Source: Stenotrophomonas sp. BIO128-Bstrain (GTDB taxonomy: Bacteria > Pseudomonadota > Gammaproteobacteria > Xanthomonadales > Xanthomonadaceae). From it: 64,000 nucleotides of DNA. Shown here one piece after another: positions 8,033 to 17,866 of this stretch (position 1 is its first letter; every line of letters begins with the position of its first letter). The stretch is from the NCBI RefSeq assembly GCF_030128875.1, contig NZ_CP124620.1, positions 248,001 to 312,000 of the forward strand, written 5' to 3'. A model generated the notes under the pieces. That model saw only the letters and a program-made list of their open reading frames with translations. It ran no database searches and was not told the origin of the DNA. Position numbers and translations under genes: made by a program.

Positions 8033-8662
8033 TCAGAACTTGAACACGTACGACACGCCGTAGGCGAGCGGGTCGATGTTGACGGTGCCGATCTTTTCGC
8101 CATCGAGCTTGACCTTGCTGTCGATGTCCATCCAGCGCACATCGACGCGCAGCGAGCCCTTGTCATTGATCGCGAAATCCACGCCGGCATGGGCGGCCAG
8201 GCCCCAGGAGTCCTCCATCTTCAGCTTGCTGCCGGCCAGCGCGCCGCCGGTCTTCTCGCTGAAGAAGGTGGTGTAGTTGATGCCGGCGCCCAGGAACGGG
8301 GACACCTTGCCCTTGCTGTTGAAGTGATACTGCAGCGACACCACCGGCGGCAGGTGCTTGGTGCTGCCCACGTTGCCCAGGCCGGCGATGTTGATGTCGT
8401 GCTTGAACGGCAGCGCGGCCAGCAGCTCGATGCCGAGGTTGTCGGCAATGAAGTACTCACCGGTGATGGTCGGCTTGATGTCGTTGTCGACATCGACCTT
8501 CAGCGTGCCGCCGGCCAGCGAACCGTTGTTGGACTTCGGGGCGACCTGGTGCACGCCGGCACCGATCGTCCAGTCGCCCTTGGACTGGGCCATGGCCGGG
8601 GCGGCGGCCAGCGCCAGGGCGGCGGCCAGGCTGGTGAGCAGGAGGGGGGAGGTCTTGCGCAT
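8033..8662 (-). CDS. ompW: OmpW family outer membrane protein
   Basis: This 209-residue protein has a signal peptide ending AMAQ and a C-terminal phenylalanine (YVFKF), as expected for a small beta-barrel. OmpW/OprG features are DWTIGAGVHQVAPKSN near the N-terminus, ITGEYFIADNLGIELLAALPF, and FLGAGINYTTFF. OmpW-type eight-stranded barrels let small hydrophobic molecules cross the outer membrane. Homologues are often under oxygen control. A perfect FNR-type box lies 61 bp upstream of this start. It is divergent from gap, and a strong terminator follows. Confidence 0.92.
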   Translation of the reverse strand: MRKTSPLLLTSLAAALALAAAPAMAQSKGDWTIGAGVHQVAPKSNNGSLAGGTLKVDVDNDIKPTITGEYFIADNLGIELLAALPFKHDINIAGLGNVGSTKHLPPVVSLQYHFNSKGKVSPFLGAGINYTTFFSEKTGGALAGSKLKMEDSWGLAAHAGVDFAINDKGSLRVDVRWMDIDSKVKLDGEKIGTVNIDPLAYGVSYVFKF

Positions 8663-8722
8663 GAGACGGTCTCGTGGCGGGTTGGAATGGCGCCAGTTTT
8701 GCCGCCCGCGCGGTTGCGCGCC

Positions 8723-8736
8723 TTGATCCGGATCAA
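8723..8736. promoter_or_regulatory. FNR/ANR-type binding site upstream of ompW
   Basis: TTGATCCGGATCAA is an exact match to the FNR/ANR consensus TTGAT-N4-ATCAA and is a full 14-bp palindrome. It lies in the 200-bp region between divergent ompW and gap, 61 bp from the ompW start and 127 bp from gap, so control of ompW is more likely. OmpW/OprG being oxygen-regulated in other gammaproteobacteria supports this. Confidence 0.7.
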
Positions 8737-8811
8737 TCCGGGTATTTGCCGTTGTAACCGGTTCCCATTCGGCTTGCGCGGGCCTGCCCGGGTCTGGCCC
8801 TGCTAGAATGA

Positions 8812-9864
<1,053 letters not shown>

Positions 9865-9889
9865 GCCAGCGCGTCCCCTGCGTCATTCC

Positions 9890-9918
9890 ACAGACCCCGG
9901 CCCCGTGCCGGGGTCTGT
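9890..9918 (+). terminator. terminator after gap
   Basis: The 12-bp perfect stem ACAGACCCCGGC / GCCGGGGTCTGT has a 5-base loop and is followed by CGTTTC. It lies 25 bp after the gap stop. The T-run is poor but the stem is strong. Confidence 0.65.
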
Positions 9919-10043
9919 CGTTTCAGGCAGGCGCTGCGGGGCGTTGATCCCGCGCCTGCCGCCGATCCATTAGCATGGCCCGCGTGCCGCCGGCACTGTG
10001 CCTACCGGGTACAGCCGTGGCGACCTCTTGAGGATGGCCTGGA

Positions 10044-12713
10044 ATGGAAGCTCTGATTGTCCTGCTGGTGCTGGTACTGCTGGCGATCCCGCTGCTGCTG
10101 ATCGTGGCGCTGGTGATGATCGCCGGCCTGCGCCGACGCGTCGCCGCGCTGGAGCAGCGCGCCGCCGGGGCCGCCTGGGAGGCTGCGCCGGCGCCGGCGC
10201 CGGCGGAGCGGGAAACGTCGCTGCACTGGACCGACCTGGCATCGGTCGACACCGTCGGCGCCGCGAGGGCCACCTCTGCGCCTGTCTCCACGACGGCCGC
10301 CGAGGCGCTGGAGCCGAGGATCGAACCGGTGATCGACGTGGCGCAACCGCCGCCATTGCCGCCCCCGCCCGCGCAGCCGGTCGCCCCGCCCGAACCGCAG
10401 GGCCCTGGCATCGGCGAGCGGCTTGTCGGCACCCTCAAACAGTGGTTCACCGAAGGCAATGTGCCGGTCAAGATCGGCATGCTGGTGCTGCTGGCCGGCG
10501 TGGCCGCACTGCTCAAGTACGCCAGCGACCAGGGCTGGTTGAATGCACCGATCGAGCTGCGCCTGGCCGCCATCGCCGTGGCGGCGCTGGCCGGGCTGGT
10601 GTTCGGCTGGGTGCAGCGCGATACCCGGCGCATGTTCGCGCTGGCATTGCAGGGCGGGGCGATCGGCATCCTGTTGCTGACCATTTTCGCCGCGTTCAAA
10701 CGCTATGACCTGATGCCTGCCGCGCCCGCTTTCGTGCTCAGCGTGTTGCTGATCGCCGGCATGGGCGTGCTGGCGGTGGTGCAGAACTCGCGCACGCTGG
10801 CCGTGCTCGGCATCCTGGCCGGCTTCATGGCGCCGATCTGGCTGTCCACCGGCAGCGGCAACCATGTCGCGCTGTTCTCGTATTACGCCGTGCTCAATGC
10901 AGCGATCCTGGCGATTGCCTGGTGGCGCCCGTGGCGCGCCCTGAACCTGCTCGGTTTCGCCTTCACCTTCGGCATCGGGACGGCCTGGGGCGTGCTCCAG
11001 TACAGCGCGGACAAGTTCGCCAGCACCGAGCCGTTCCTGCTGCTGTTCTTCGCCTTCTATCTGCTGATCCCGATCCTGTATGCGCGCCGGCAGAGTGCGG
11101 AAAAGCGCGACCTGATCGATGGCAGCCTGGTGTTCGGCACGCCGCTGATCGCCTTCTCGCTGCAGGCCGGCCTGCTGCATGACGACCGCCTGCTGCTGGC
11201 GTTGTGCTCGCTGGCACTGGCTGCGTTGTATGCAGGCCTGGCGTGGGCGCTGATCAAGCGTGAGCGCTACGCTGCGCTCGGCCAGTCGCACGCGGTACTC
11301 GCAGTCGGCTTCGCCACGTTGGCGGTGCCGCTGGCGCTGTCTGCACGCGCCACCGCCAGTGTGTTCGCACTGGAAGGTGCCGCGCTGGCCTGGCTGGGCC
11401 TGCGCCAGCAACGCTGGCTGCCACAGGTCACCGGGGCAGTGCTGACCCTGGGGGCCGCGTTCGGCTTCGTCGTGGGCGCGGACTACTGGCACCTGGATGC
11501 CACCGCCATCGCCAACCCGACCTTCATGAGTGGCTTGCTGCTGGCGCTGGCCGGTTTTGCGGCGGCCTTCAGCTACCGCCGCGCGCAGCGCGAAGCGCCG
11601 GCCATCGTGTACTACCTGTGGGGCCTGCTGTGGTGGCTGGGCAGCCTCAGTCACGAGATCCTGCGCTTCGTCACCCACCGCAACGAGCCTGATGCACTGC
11701 TGATCGCCGCAGCCGTGACCGGTTGGCTGGCCGCCGAGATGCATCGCCGCTGGCCGGCGCGTGCGCTGGTGCTGACCACGCTGGCGATGGTGCTGGCCGC
11801 CTTCCCGTTGGCGCTGTGGCAGGCCGATGTACATGACCAACCGTTCGCCGGCTATGGCGCGCTGGCCTGGGCGGTGTTCGCGCTGCTGGGCGTGCGCAGC
11901 CTGTGGTGCCTGCGCGGGGGCGACGACCGCACCTCGCTGGCGGCGCAGTTCCTGTGGTGGCTGCTGTGGCCGTCGGTGGTGTCGCTGGCCAGCCTGTGGC
12001 TGGCCGATCGCTTCGCGCTGGCGCAGGGCTGGGGCCTGGCCCTGATGCTGTTGCCGTGGCTGCTGGTCACGGTGGTCGCGTTGTTGCGCTGGCGCTGGCT
12101 GACGGTGCCGCTGGGCGAGCGCTTCGACCCGATGCGTACGCCGCTGCAGATCACCTTGTTCGCCGTGCTGGGCGTGAGCTGGGCCGGCCTGTTGCTGGTT
12201 CCGGCCGGCGCCGCGCCGTTGCCGTGGCTGCCGCTGCTCAACCCGGTGGAGCTGGCGCAGCTGGCGGTGCTGGTGCTGGCCGCGCGCTGGCTGTGGTCCG
12301 CGCACGCGCCCAACGGCCTGCGCGCCCTCCGCATTCCGCTGCTGGCCATTGCCGGCTTCGTCGCGCTGACCAGCATCACCCTGCATGCCGTGCATCACTG
12401 GGGCGGGGTGCCGTGGAACGAACGCCTGTGGTCCTCCACCCTGGCCCAGACCAGCCTGACCGTGGTGTGGAGCGTGCTCGGCGTGATCAGCTGGGTATGG
12501 GGCTCGCGCCGCGGGCAGCGCGCGCTGTGGCTGGTCGGTGCGGTGCTGATGGGCGTCGTGCTGGCGAAGCTGGTGCTGATCGACCGGCAGCACCTGGGCA
12601 ACCTGCTCGGCATTTCTTCCTTCATCGCCTACGGCCTGCTGTGCACGGTCGTGGGCTATCTGGCACCGGCGCCGCCCCGCGCGCCGGACCCTGCCGTGGA
12701 GCCGCACCCTTGA
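10044..12713 (+). CDS. DUF2339 multi-spanning membrane protein
   Basis: This 889-residue protein has one N-terminal membrane helix (5-30), a short coiled segment (RRRVAALEQRA), and a proline/alanine-rich linker to about 128. A conserved LKQWFTEGNVPVKIGMLVLLAG entry is followed by about 25 further hydrophobic segments to the C-terminus. This matches the DUF2339 family of predicted inner-membrane proteins, whose function is unknown. Conserved charged motifs between helices include KYASDQGW and the WWGS-like HEILRF region. Its stop overlaps the TTG start of the DUF3999 gene, so the two are translationally coupled and probably work together. It sits between gap and pgk. Confidence 0.85.
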   Translation: MEALIVLLVLVLLAIPLLLIVALVMIAGLRRRVAALEQRAAGAAWEAAPAPAPAERETSLHWTDLASVDTVGAARATSAPVSTTAAEALEPRIEPVIDVAQPPPLPPPPAQPVAPPEPQGPGIGERLVGTLKQWFTEGNVPVKIGMLVLLAGVAALLKYASDQGWLNAPIELRLAAIAVAALAGLVFGWVQRDTRRMFALALQGGAIGILLLTIFAAFKRYDLMPAAPAFVLSVLLIAGMGVLAVVQNSRTLAVLGILAGFMAPIWLSTGSGNHVALFSYYAVLNAAILAIAWWRPWRALNLLGFAFTFGIGTAWGVLQYSADKFASTEPFLLLFFAFYLLIPILYARRQSAEKRDLIDGSLVFGTPLIAFSLQAGLLHDDRLLLALCSLALAALYAGLAWALIKRERYAALGQSHAVLAVGFATLAVPLALSARATASVFALEGAALAWLGLRQQRWLPQVTGAVLTLGAAFGFVVGADYWHLDATAIANPTFMSGLLLALAGFAAAFSYRRAQREAPAIVYYLWGLLWWLGSLSHEILRFVTHRNEPDALLIAAAVTGWLAAEMHRRWPARALVLTTLAMVLAAFPLALWQADVHDQPFAGYGALAWAVFALLGVRSLWCLRGGDDRTSLAAQFLWWLLWPSVVSLASLWLADRFALAQGWGLALMLLPWLLVTVVALLRWRWLTVPLGERFDPMRTPLQITLFAVLGVSWAGLLLVPAGAAPLPWLPLLNPVELAQLAVLVLAARWLWSAHAPNGLRALRIPLLAIAGFVALTSITLHAVHHWGGVPWNERLWSSTLAQTSLTVVWSVLGVISWVWGSRRGQRALWLVGAVLMGVVLAKLVLIDRQHLGNLLGISSFIAYGLLCTVVGYLAPAPPRAPDPAVEPHP

Positions 12714-14065
12714 AGACCTTCCGCACGCTGATCCTCCTTGCCGCATTCGCACTGCCGGCGCTGGCGCAGACGGCCGATGACCGCCAGGCGTACCGCCAGC
12801 AATGGCCGCTGCAGCTCGCGCAACCCCAGGCCGGTGCATACCGCTTGACGCTGGACGACGGGGTGTACCGCACCGCGGTGTCGCCGCGCCTGGCCGATGT
12901 GCAGGTGTTCAATGCACAAGGTCAGGCACTGCCCTCGGCGTTGCTCGCGGCCGACCAGCCGCTGGCCCAGGCACCGCAATGGCAGACGCTGTCCTGGTTC
13001 CCGCTGCCCCCCATGGCGGGCACCTCCGGCGATGACCTGCAGTTGCTCACCGAACGCAACACCGATGGCAGCGTGCGCCGGGTGGAAGCGCGCCTGGGGC
13101 GGGGTGGGGCGGCCGGGCAACCGGCGGGCTGGCTGATCGATGCCAGTGCGCTCAAGACCGGGGTGCAGGCACTGCGCCTGGATTGGCAGGCCCAGGCGCC
13201 CCTGCAGGCGCGCGTGCGGGTGGAAATGAGCAACGACCTGCGCGACTGGCTGCGCATCGCCGACGATGTGCCGCTGGTCGACCTGCAGCACGAAGGCCGC
13301 CGCCTGCAGCAGCGCCGCATCGAGATCGCGCGCCAGGCCAGGTATTTCCGGATCCTGCCGATCGGCGCGGATGCGTTGCCGGCGCTGTCCACCGTGCAGG
13401 CCGAGCTGGTGCCGACCGCGCAGGCGATCGCATGGCGCTGGCAATCGTTGAGCGGTACCGCCGGCAAGCCGGGCGAGTTTGAATATCAACTCGATGGGCG
13501 CTTCCCGATCGCGCAGGCCGACATCGCCACCGCCGACAACAGCGTGGTGCAGTGGACGCTGTTGAGCCGCGATGACGCCGACCAGCCATGGCAGGTGCGC
13601 GCAGGCCCGTGGGTGGCCTATCAGCTGCAGGACGCCGCCGACCGCCGCCAATCCCAGACCCAGCCGCTGACGCGCAGCACGCGCGATCGTTACTGGAAAC
13701 TGATCGCGGGCCAGCCGCAGTCGATGCCGGCGCCAACGCTCAAGCTCGGTTACCAGCCTGAAACGCTGGTGTTCCTCAGCCAGGGCGAGCCGCCGTATAC
13801 GGTGGCCGCCGGCAGCGTGCGCGCCGAGCGCCAGGATGCGCCGGTCGCCACCGTGATCGCCCAACTGCGCCAACAGCATGGCGCGCAGTGGCAGCCGGCA
13901 CAGGCCACCGTGCACGGCGCACCGGAAGTGCTCGCCGGCGATGCTGCGCTGGCACCGCAGCGCGACTGGAAGCAGTGGCTGCTGTGGGCCCTGCTGGTGA
14001 TCGGCGTGCTGATCGTCGGCGGGTTCGCGCTCAGCCTGCTGCGCCAGCCACACCGGAACGGGTAG
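12710..14065 (+). CDS. DUF3999 family exported membrane-anchored protein
   Basis: The 451-residue protein starts with TTG at 12710 (overlap TTGA with the previous stop), giving the signal peptide [20 protein letters not shown]. The large periplasmic part (about 20-420) has two beta-rich repeats of the DUF3999 family. A C-terminal membrane helix ([20 protein letters not shown]) ends in a short basic tail. Topology therefore resembles a periplasmic binding or stalk protein anchored at its C-terminus. DUF2339 and DUF3999 genes commonly occur as a pair; neither has a known function. The stop codon TAG lies inside the GTAG head of a palindromic repeat. Confidence 0.82.
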   Translation: MKTFRTLILLAAFALPALAQTADDRQAYRQQWPLQLAQPQAGAYRLTLDDGVYRTAVSPRLADVQVFNAQGQALPSALLAADQPLAQAPQWQTLSWFPLPPMAGTSGDDLQLLTERNTDGSVRRVEARLGRGGAAGQPAGWLIDASALKTGVQALRLDWQAQAPLQARVRVEMSNDLRDWLRIADDVPLVDLQHEGRRLQQRRIEIARQARYFRILPIGADALPALSTVQAELVPTAQAIAWRWQSLSGTAGKPGEFEYQLDGRFPIAQADIATADNSVVQWTLLSRDDADQPWQVRAGPWVAYQLQDAADRRQSQTQPLTRSTRDRYWKLIAGQPQSMPAPTLKLGYQPETLVFLSQGEPPYTVAAGSVRAERQDAPVATVIAQLRQQHGAQWQPAQATVHGAPEVLAGDAALAPQRDWKQWLLWALLVIGVLIVGGFALSLLRQPHRNG

Positions 14066-14086
14066 GTACCGATCGTTGGTCGGTAC
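14062..14086 (+). repeat. single GTAG repeat overlapping the DUF3999 stop
   Basis: The element begins GTAG (14062-14065) and folds as GTACCGA (14066-14072) against TCGGTAC (14080-14086). The TAG of its head is the stop codon of the preceding gene. Confidence 0.65.
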
Positions 14087-14220
14087 GGCCTGTCCGCGCG
14101 CGACGACCAACACTCGCCACTGCGCCTTTCTCACTGGATTTGCGATGCACCGCGCCAGCCGGGACAATGACGGTCTGCGCCGCGCGGCGCCTTTCCTTCT
14201 TCAGAGCCAAAGAGTTGCTT

Positions 14221-15396
14221 ATGTCCATTGTTCGCATGACCGACCTCGATCTCTCCGGCAAGCGCGTGCTGATCCGCCAGGATCTGAACGTGCCGATCGA
14301 CAACGGCCAGATCACCTCCGAGCAGCGCATCACCGCCTCGCTGCCGACGCTGAAGCTGGCCCTGGAGAAGGGCGCTGCCGTGATGGTGACCTCGCACCTG
14401 GGGCGTCCCAAGGAAGGCGTGTGGAGCGAGGCCGAATCCCTGGCGCCGGTGGCGCTGCGCCTGTCGCAGCTGCTGGGTGTCGAGGTACCGCTGGTGCGCG
14501 ATTGGGTGGACGGCGTGCAGGTCGCGCCGGGCTCGATCGTGCTGCTGGAAAACTGCCGCATGAATGTGGGCGAGGGCAAGGACGATGAAGCGCTGGCGAA
14601 GAAGTACGCCGCGCTCTGCGATGTGTTCGTGATGGATGCCTTCGGCACCGCGCACCGTGCACAGGCCTCCACCCATGGCGTGATCCGCTTCGCTCCGGTC
14701 GCTGCCGGCGGCCCGCTGCTGATGGCCGAACTGGACGCGCTGGCCAAGGCGCTGCTTGCCCCGGCCCAGCCGCTGCTGGCGATCGTGGCCGGCAGCAAGG
14801 TCAGCACCAAGCTGGAGCTGCTCTCCAGCCTGGTCGGCAAGGTCGACCAGCTGATCGTCGGCGGCGGCATCGCCAACACCTTCATCGCGGCCGCCGGTCA
14901 TTCGGTCGGCAAGTCGCTGTATGAGCCGGACCTGCTGGACACCGCAAAGAAGATCGTGGCCGATGCCAAGGCGCGTGGCGCCGACATCCCGCTGCCGACC
15001 GACGTGGTCGTGGCCAAGCAGTTCCTGCCTGACGCCGAAGCCACGGTGAAGGCCGTCGCCGACGTGGCCGAGGATGACCTGATCCTGGATATCGGCCCGG
15101 ATACCGCCCAGCACTATGCGGGCCTGATCGCCAAGGCCGGCACCGTGGTCTGGAACGGCCCGGTCGGCGTGTTCGAGTTCGAGGCCTTCAGCCATGGCAC
15201 CGAAGCGCTGGCCCGTGCCATCGCCGCCTCGCCGGCGTTCTCGATCGCGGGCGGTGGCGACACCCTTGCCGCAGTGGACAAGTACGACATCGCGGGCGAG
15301 GTGAGCTACATCTCCACTGGTGGCGGCGCCTTCCTGGAGTTCCTGGAAGGCAAGACCCTGCCGGCCGTCGCCGCGCTGGAGGCCCGCGGCTCGTGA
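14221..15396 (+). CDS. pgk: phosphoglycerate kinase
   Basis: The 391-residue enzyme makes ATP from 1,3-bisphosphoglycerate in glycolysis. The N-terminal domain has [23 protein letters not shown] and the [15 protein letters not shown] segment. The C-terminal nucleotide domain has [15 protein letters not shown], the GGGIANTF motif, [13 protein letters not shown] and the glycine-rich [14 protein letters not shown]. The length is normal for bacteria. The ATG at 14221 gives the standard N-terminus. The HAD phosphatase gene overlaps its end by 4 bp (GTGA), so the two are coupled. It lies 155 bp after the DUF3999 gene. Confidence 0.97.
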   Translation: MSIVRMTDLDLSGKRVLIRQDLNVPIDNGQITSEQRITASLPTLKLALEKGAAVMVTSHLGRPKEGVWSEAESLAPVALRLSQLLGVEVPLVRDWVDGVQVAPGSIVLLENCRMNVGEGKDDEALAKKYAALCDVFVMDAFGTAHRAQASTHGVIRFAPVAAGGPLLMAELDALAKALLAPAQPLLAIVAGSKVSTKLELLSSLVGKVDQLIVGGGIANTFIAAAGHSVGKSLYEPDLLDTAKKIVADAKARGADIPLPTDVVVAKQFLPDAEATVKAVADVAEDDLILDIGPDTAQHYAGLIAKAGTVVWNGPVGVFEFEAFSHGTEALARAIAASPAFSIAGGGDTLAAVDKYDIAGEVSYISTGGGAFLEFLEGKTLPAVAALEARGS

Positions 15397-16034
15397 GCCG
15401 CGATGTGCTGTTCTTCGACCTCGACGGCACGCTGATCGACTCGGCCGTCGGGATCACCCAGTGCGTGGCGCATGCGCTCACGCAGATGGGCCGGCCGGTC
15501 CCGCCGCAGGCCGAGCTGCGGCGATGGATCGGGCCGTCGCTGCGGACCAGCTTCGCGCCGTTGTTCACTGACCCGGCCCAGGTCGAGCAGGCGGTGACGT
15601 ACTACCGCGAGCGCTTCGACGTGGTCGGCTGGCGCGAGCATGAGGTCTACCCGCGGATCGGCCAGGTCGTGCAGGCGTTGAAGGATCGCGGCCACCGGCT
15701 GGCGATCGTCACCGCCAAGAACGAGCCGCACGCGCGGCGCATCGTCGAGCACCTGCCGTTCGGCGACTGCTTTGAGGACGTGATCGGGGCCACCCCGGAC
15801 GGCAGCCGCAGCGAGAAGCCGCAGCTGGTCGCCGAGGCCCTGCACCGGCTGTCGTTGACCCCGGCCCAGTGCTGGATGATCGGCGACCGGCGCATGGATA
15901 TCGAAGGCGCGCGTCATCACGGCTTGCGCAATATCGGCGTGTTGTGGGGCTTTGGCGGTGCCGAAGAACTCAAGGCGGCCGGTGCGGCGCACCTGGCGCA
16001 GGCCCCCGATGAGCTGCTCACGCTGATCGATTGA
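15393..16034 (+). CDS. HAD family hydrolase, phosphoglycolate phosphatase-like
   Basis: This 213-residue haloacid-dehalogenase-type phosphatase has motif [13 protein letters not shown], motif II IVTAKN, motif III lysine in SEKPQL, and motif [14 protein letters not shown] helical cap lies between motifs I and II, as in Gph/PhnX-like subfamily I proteins. The GTG start overlaps the pgk stop (GTGA). Its placement between pgk and pyk suggests that it removes a phosphorylated by-product of lower glycolysis, for example phosphoglycolate or phospholactate made by pyruvate kinase. That is inference from context, and the substrate is untested. Confidence 0.85.
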   Translation: MSRDVLFFDLDGTLIDSAVGITQCVAHALTQMGRPVPPQAELRRWIGPSLRTSFAPLFTDPAQVEQAVTYYRERFDVVGWREHEVYPRIGQVVQALKDRGHRLAIVTAKNEPHARRIVEHLPFGDCFEDVIGATPDGSRSEKPQLVAEALHRLSLTPAQCWMIGDRRMDIEGARHHGLRNIGVLWGFGGAEELKAAGAAHLAQAPDELLTLID

Positions 16035-16040
16035 GGCACC

Positions 16041-16063
16041 CGGCGGCGTGCCGTACGCCGCCG
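16041..16063 (+). terminator. hairpin after the HAD phosphatase gene
   Basis: The 9-bp stem CGGCGGCGT / ACGCCGCCG has a 5-base loop and lies 6 bp after the stop. No T-run follows, so it may act as a pause or 3'-end stabiliser rather than a full terminator. Confidence 0.4.
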
Positions 16064-16211
16064 CATGTCCTGCGCAAAGCCCCGCCGGGGCTGGCGCTGG
16101 CCGGCGGGCAGCCAATGCGCTGTCCGCCCGGTCGTCTCGCGCTGTCTGCAGGACAACAGCGAAACCCAACTGCGCCAATGCTGTAAACGTATTCATGGGA
16201 CGTGAAGGGTG

Positions 16212-16220
16212 TGCTAATTT
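16212..16220 (+). promoter_or_regulatory. extended -10 promoter candidate of pyk
   Basis: TGCTAATTT fits an extended -10 (TG-N-TAATTT) 28 bp upstream of the pyk ATG, in an AT-richer stretch. No good -35 is seen. This would give pyk a promoter of its own. Confidence 0.4.
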
Positions 16221-16247
16221 CGCTCCTTTAACGGGAGCCCATTAACC

Positions 16248-17714
16248 ATGATTGAGCGTCAGCGTCGCACCAAGATCCTCGCCACCCTCGGACCGGCCAC
16301 CGACCCGCCGGGCGTGCTGGAGGATCTCTTCCGCGCCGGCGTGAACGTGGTTCGCCTCAACTTCAGCCACGGTGACCCGTCCGGCCAGGCCAAGCGCGCC
16401 GCCGATGTGCGTGCCGCGGCCGCCCGCGTGGGCGTGGAAGTGGGCATCCTGGCCGACCTGCCGGGCCCGAAGATCCGCATCGAGCGTTTCGCCGAAGGCA
16501 AGATCAAGCTCAAGGCCGGTGACCGCTTCGACCTGGTCGCCTCGCCGAATGCGCCGGCCGGCGACACCACCCAGGTCGGCGTGAGCTACCTGGGCCTGCC
16601 GCAGGACGTGACCGCCGGTGACATCCTGCTGCTCGACGATGGCCTGATGCAGCTGCAGGTCACCGAGGTGCAGGGCGAGCGCATCATCAACACCGTGCTC
16701 AACGATGGCGTGCTGTCCGACCGCAAGGGCCTGAACAAGCAGGGCGGTGGCCTGTCGCTGGGCGCGCTGACCGAGCGTGACAAAGAACTGATCGGCATCG
16801 TGGCCAAGATCGGCGTGGACTTCATCGCCGTTTCGTTCTGCCGCAACGCGCAGGACATGAACGATGCGCGCGAGATCGCCGAGTCGCACGGCTGCTACGC
16901 CGCGCTGGTCTCCAAGATCGAGCGCACCGAAGCGATCGACAACCTGGAAGAGATCGTCGACGCCAGTGACGTGGTGATGGTGGCGCGTGGTGATCTGGGC
17001 GTGGAAATCGGCGATGCCGAACTCCCGGGCCTGCAGAAGAAGATCATCAAGGCCTCGCTGGCGCAGAACAAGGTGGTGATCACCGCCACCCAGATGCTGC
17101 AGTCGATGGTGGAAAGCCCGATCCCGACCCGCGCCGAAGTGCTGGACGTGGCCAACTCGGTCATCGACGGTACCGATGCGGTGATGCTGTCGGCCGAAAC
17201 CGCCGCCGGCATGTACCCGGTCAAGGCGGTCGAAGCGATGGCCCGCATCTGCCTGGGTGCCGAACGCCAGTTCCAGACCGAGACGGACTTCGGCGCCTCG
17301 CCGCGCAACCTGGAACGCGCCGACCAGGCGATCGCCATGGCCACCATGTTCCTGTCCCAGCACGTGGGCGTGCGCGCGATCGTGGCGATGACCGAATCCG
17401 GTGGCACCGCGCGTTACCTGTCGCGCTTCCGTGCCTCGGCCCCGGTGTTCGCGGTGACCCGCCATGACGGCGCGCGCCGCCAGATGGCGCTGATGCGCGA
17501 TGTGTTCCCGATCAACTTCGACAGCCGCGGCCTGACCCCGCGCGAAGCCGCACGCGGCAGCATCCGCCTGCTGTTCGAAGCGAACCAGCTGCAGGGCGGC
17601 GACCGCGTGGTCTTCACCAGTGGCGAACACATGGAAACCCATGGCGCCACCAACACGCTGCGCCTGCTGGAAGTGGGCGAAGACGGCCGTGCCAGCGGCC
17701 TGGGCGAGCTTTAA
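16248..17714 (+). CDS. pyk: pyruvate kinase
   Basis: The 488-residue enzyme makes pyruvate and ATP from phosphoenolpyruvate. The N-terminal RRTKILATLGPATDPPGVL and RLNFSHGDP give the substrate-binding start of the barrel. The catalytic lysine lies in SKIERTEAI, and the metal-binding MVARGDLGVEIGDAE and the AETAAGMYPV loop follow. The C-terminal allosteric domain ends RLLEVGEDGRASGLGEL. The length and features match the bacterial PykA (type II) form. The ATG at 16248 has GGGAG 12 bases upstream and is the only sensible start. The aldolase gene follows 152 bp later with its own promoter. Confidence 0.97.
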   Translation: MIERQRRTKILATLGPATDPPGVLEDLFRAGVNVVRLNFSHGDPSGQAKRAADVRAAAARVGVEVGILADLPGPKIRIERFAEGKIKLKAGDRFDLVASPNAPAGDTTQVGVSYLGLPQDVTAGDILLLDDGLMQLQVTEVQGERIINTVLNDGVLSDRKGLNKQGGGLSLGALTERDKELIGIVAKIGVDFIAVSFCRNAQDMNDAREIAESHGCYAALVSKIERTEAIDNLEEIVDASDVVMVARGDLGVEIGDAELPGLQKKIIKASLAQNKVVITATQMLQSMVESPIPTRAEVLDVANSVIDGTDAVMLSAETAAGMYPVKAVEAMARICLGAERQFQTETDFGASPRNLERADQAIAMATMFLSQHVGVRAIVAMTESGGTARYLSRFRASAPVFAVTRHDGARRQMALMRDVFPINFDSRGLTPREAARGSIRLLFEANQLQGGDRVVFTSGEHMETHGATNTLRLLEVGEDGRASGLGEL

Positions 17715-17828
17715 CCGACCCCCCGCGCAACCCCCGGACCCGCGTGGCTTTACGGCCGCGCGGGTTCGTCGTTTCAGATGGAATCGTTTCCAGATTCCGT
17801 GGACGGTCAGTTCACGGGAGGGGGGGTC

Positions 17829-17834
17829 TATAAT
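17829..17834 (+). promoter_or_regulatory. -10 box of the aldolase promoter
   Basis: A perfect TATAAT stands out 33 bp upstream of the aldolase ATG. No clear -35 lies at 16-18 bp. It shows that the aldolase has its own promoter. Confidence 0.55.
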
Positions 17835-17866
17835 TGGCGTTTTCCCGCACCCGCCACAGGAAGTAC

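Noticed and set aside
10002..12839. A 945-codon open frame on the minus strand opposite the DUF2339 gene
   Set aside because: It is rich in Gln, Arg, His and Ala with no domain, as expected from the antisense of a Leu/Ala-rich membrane protein in GC-rich DNA. The plus-strand frame has membrane segments and a family match.
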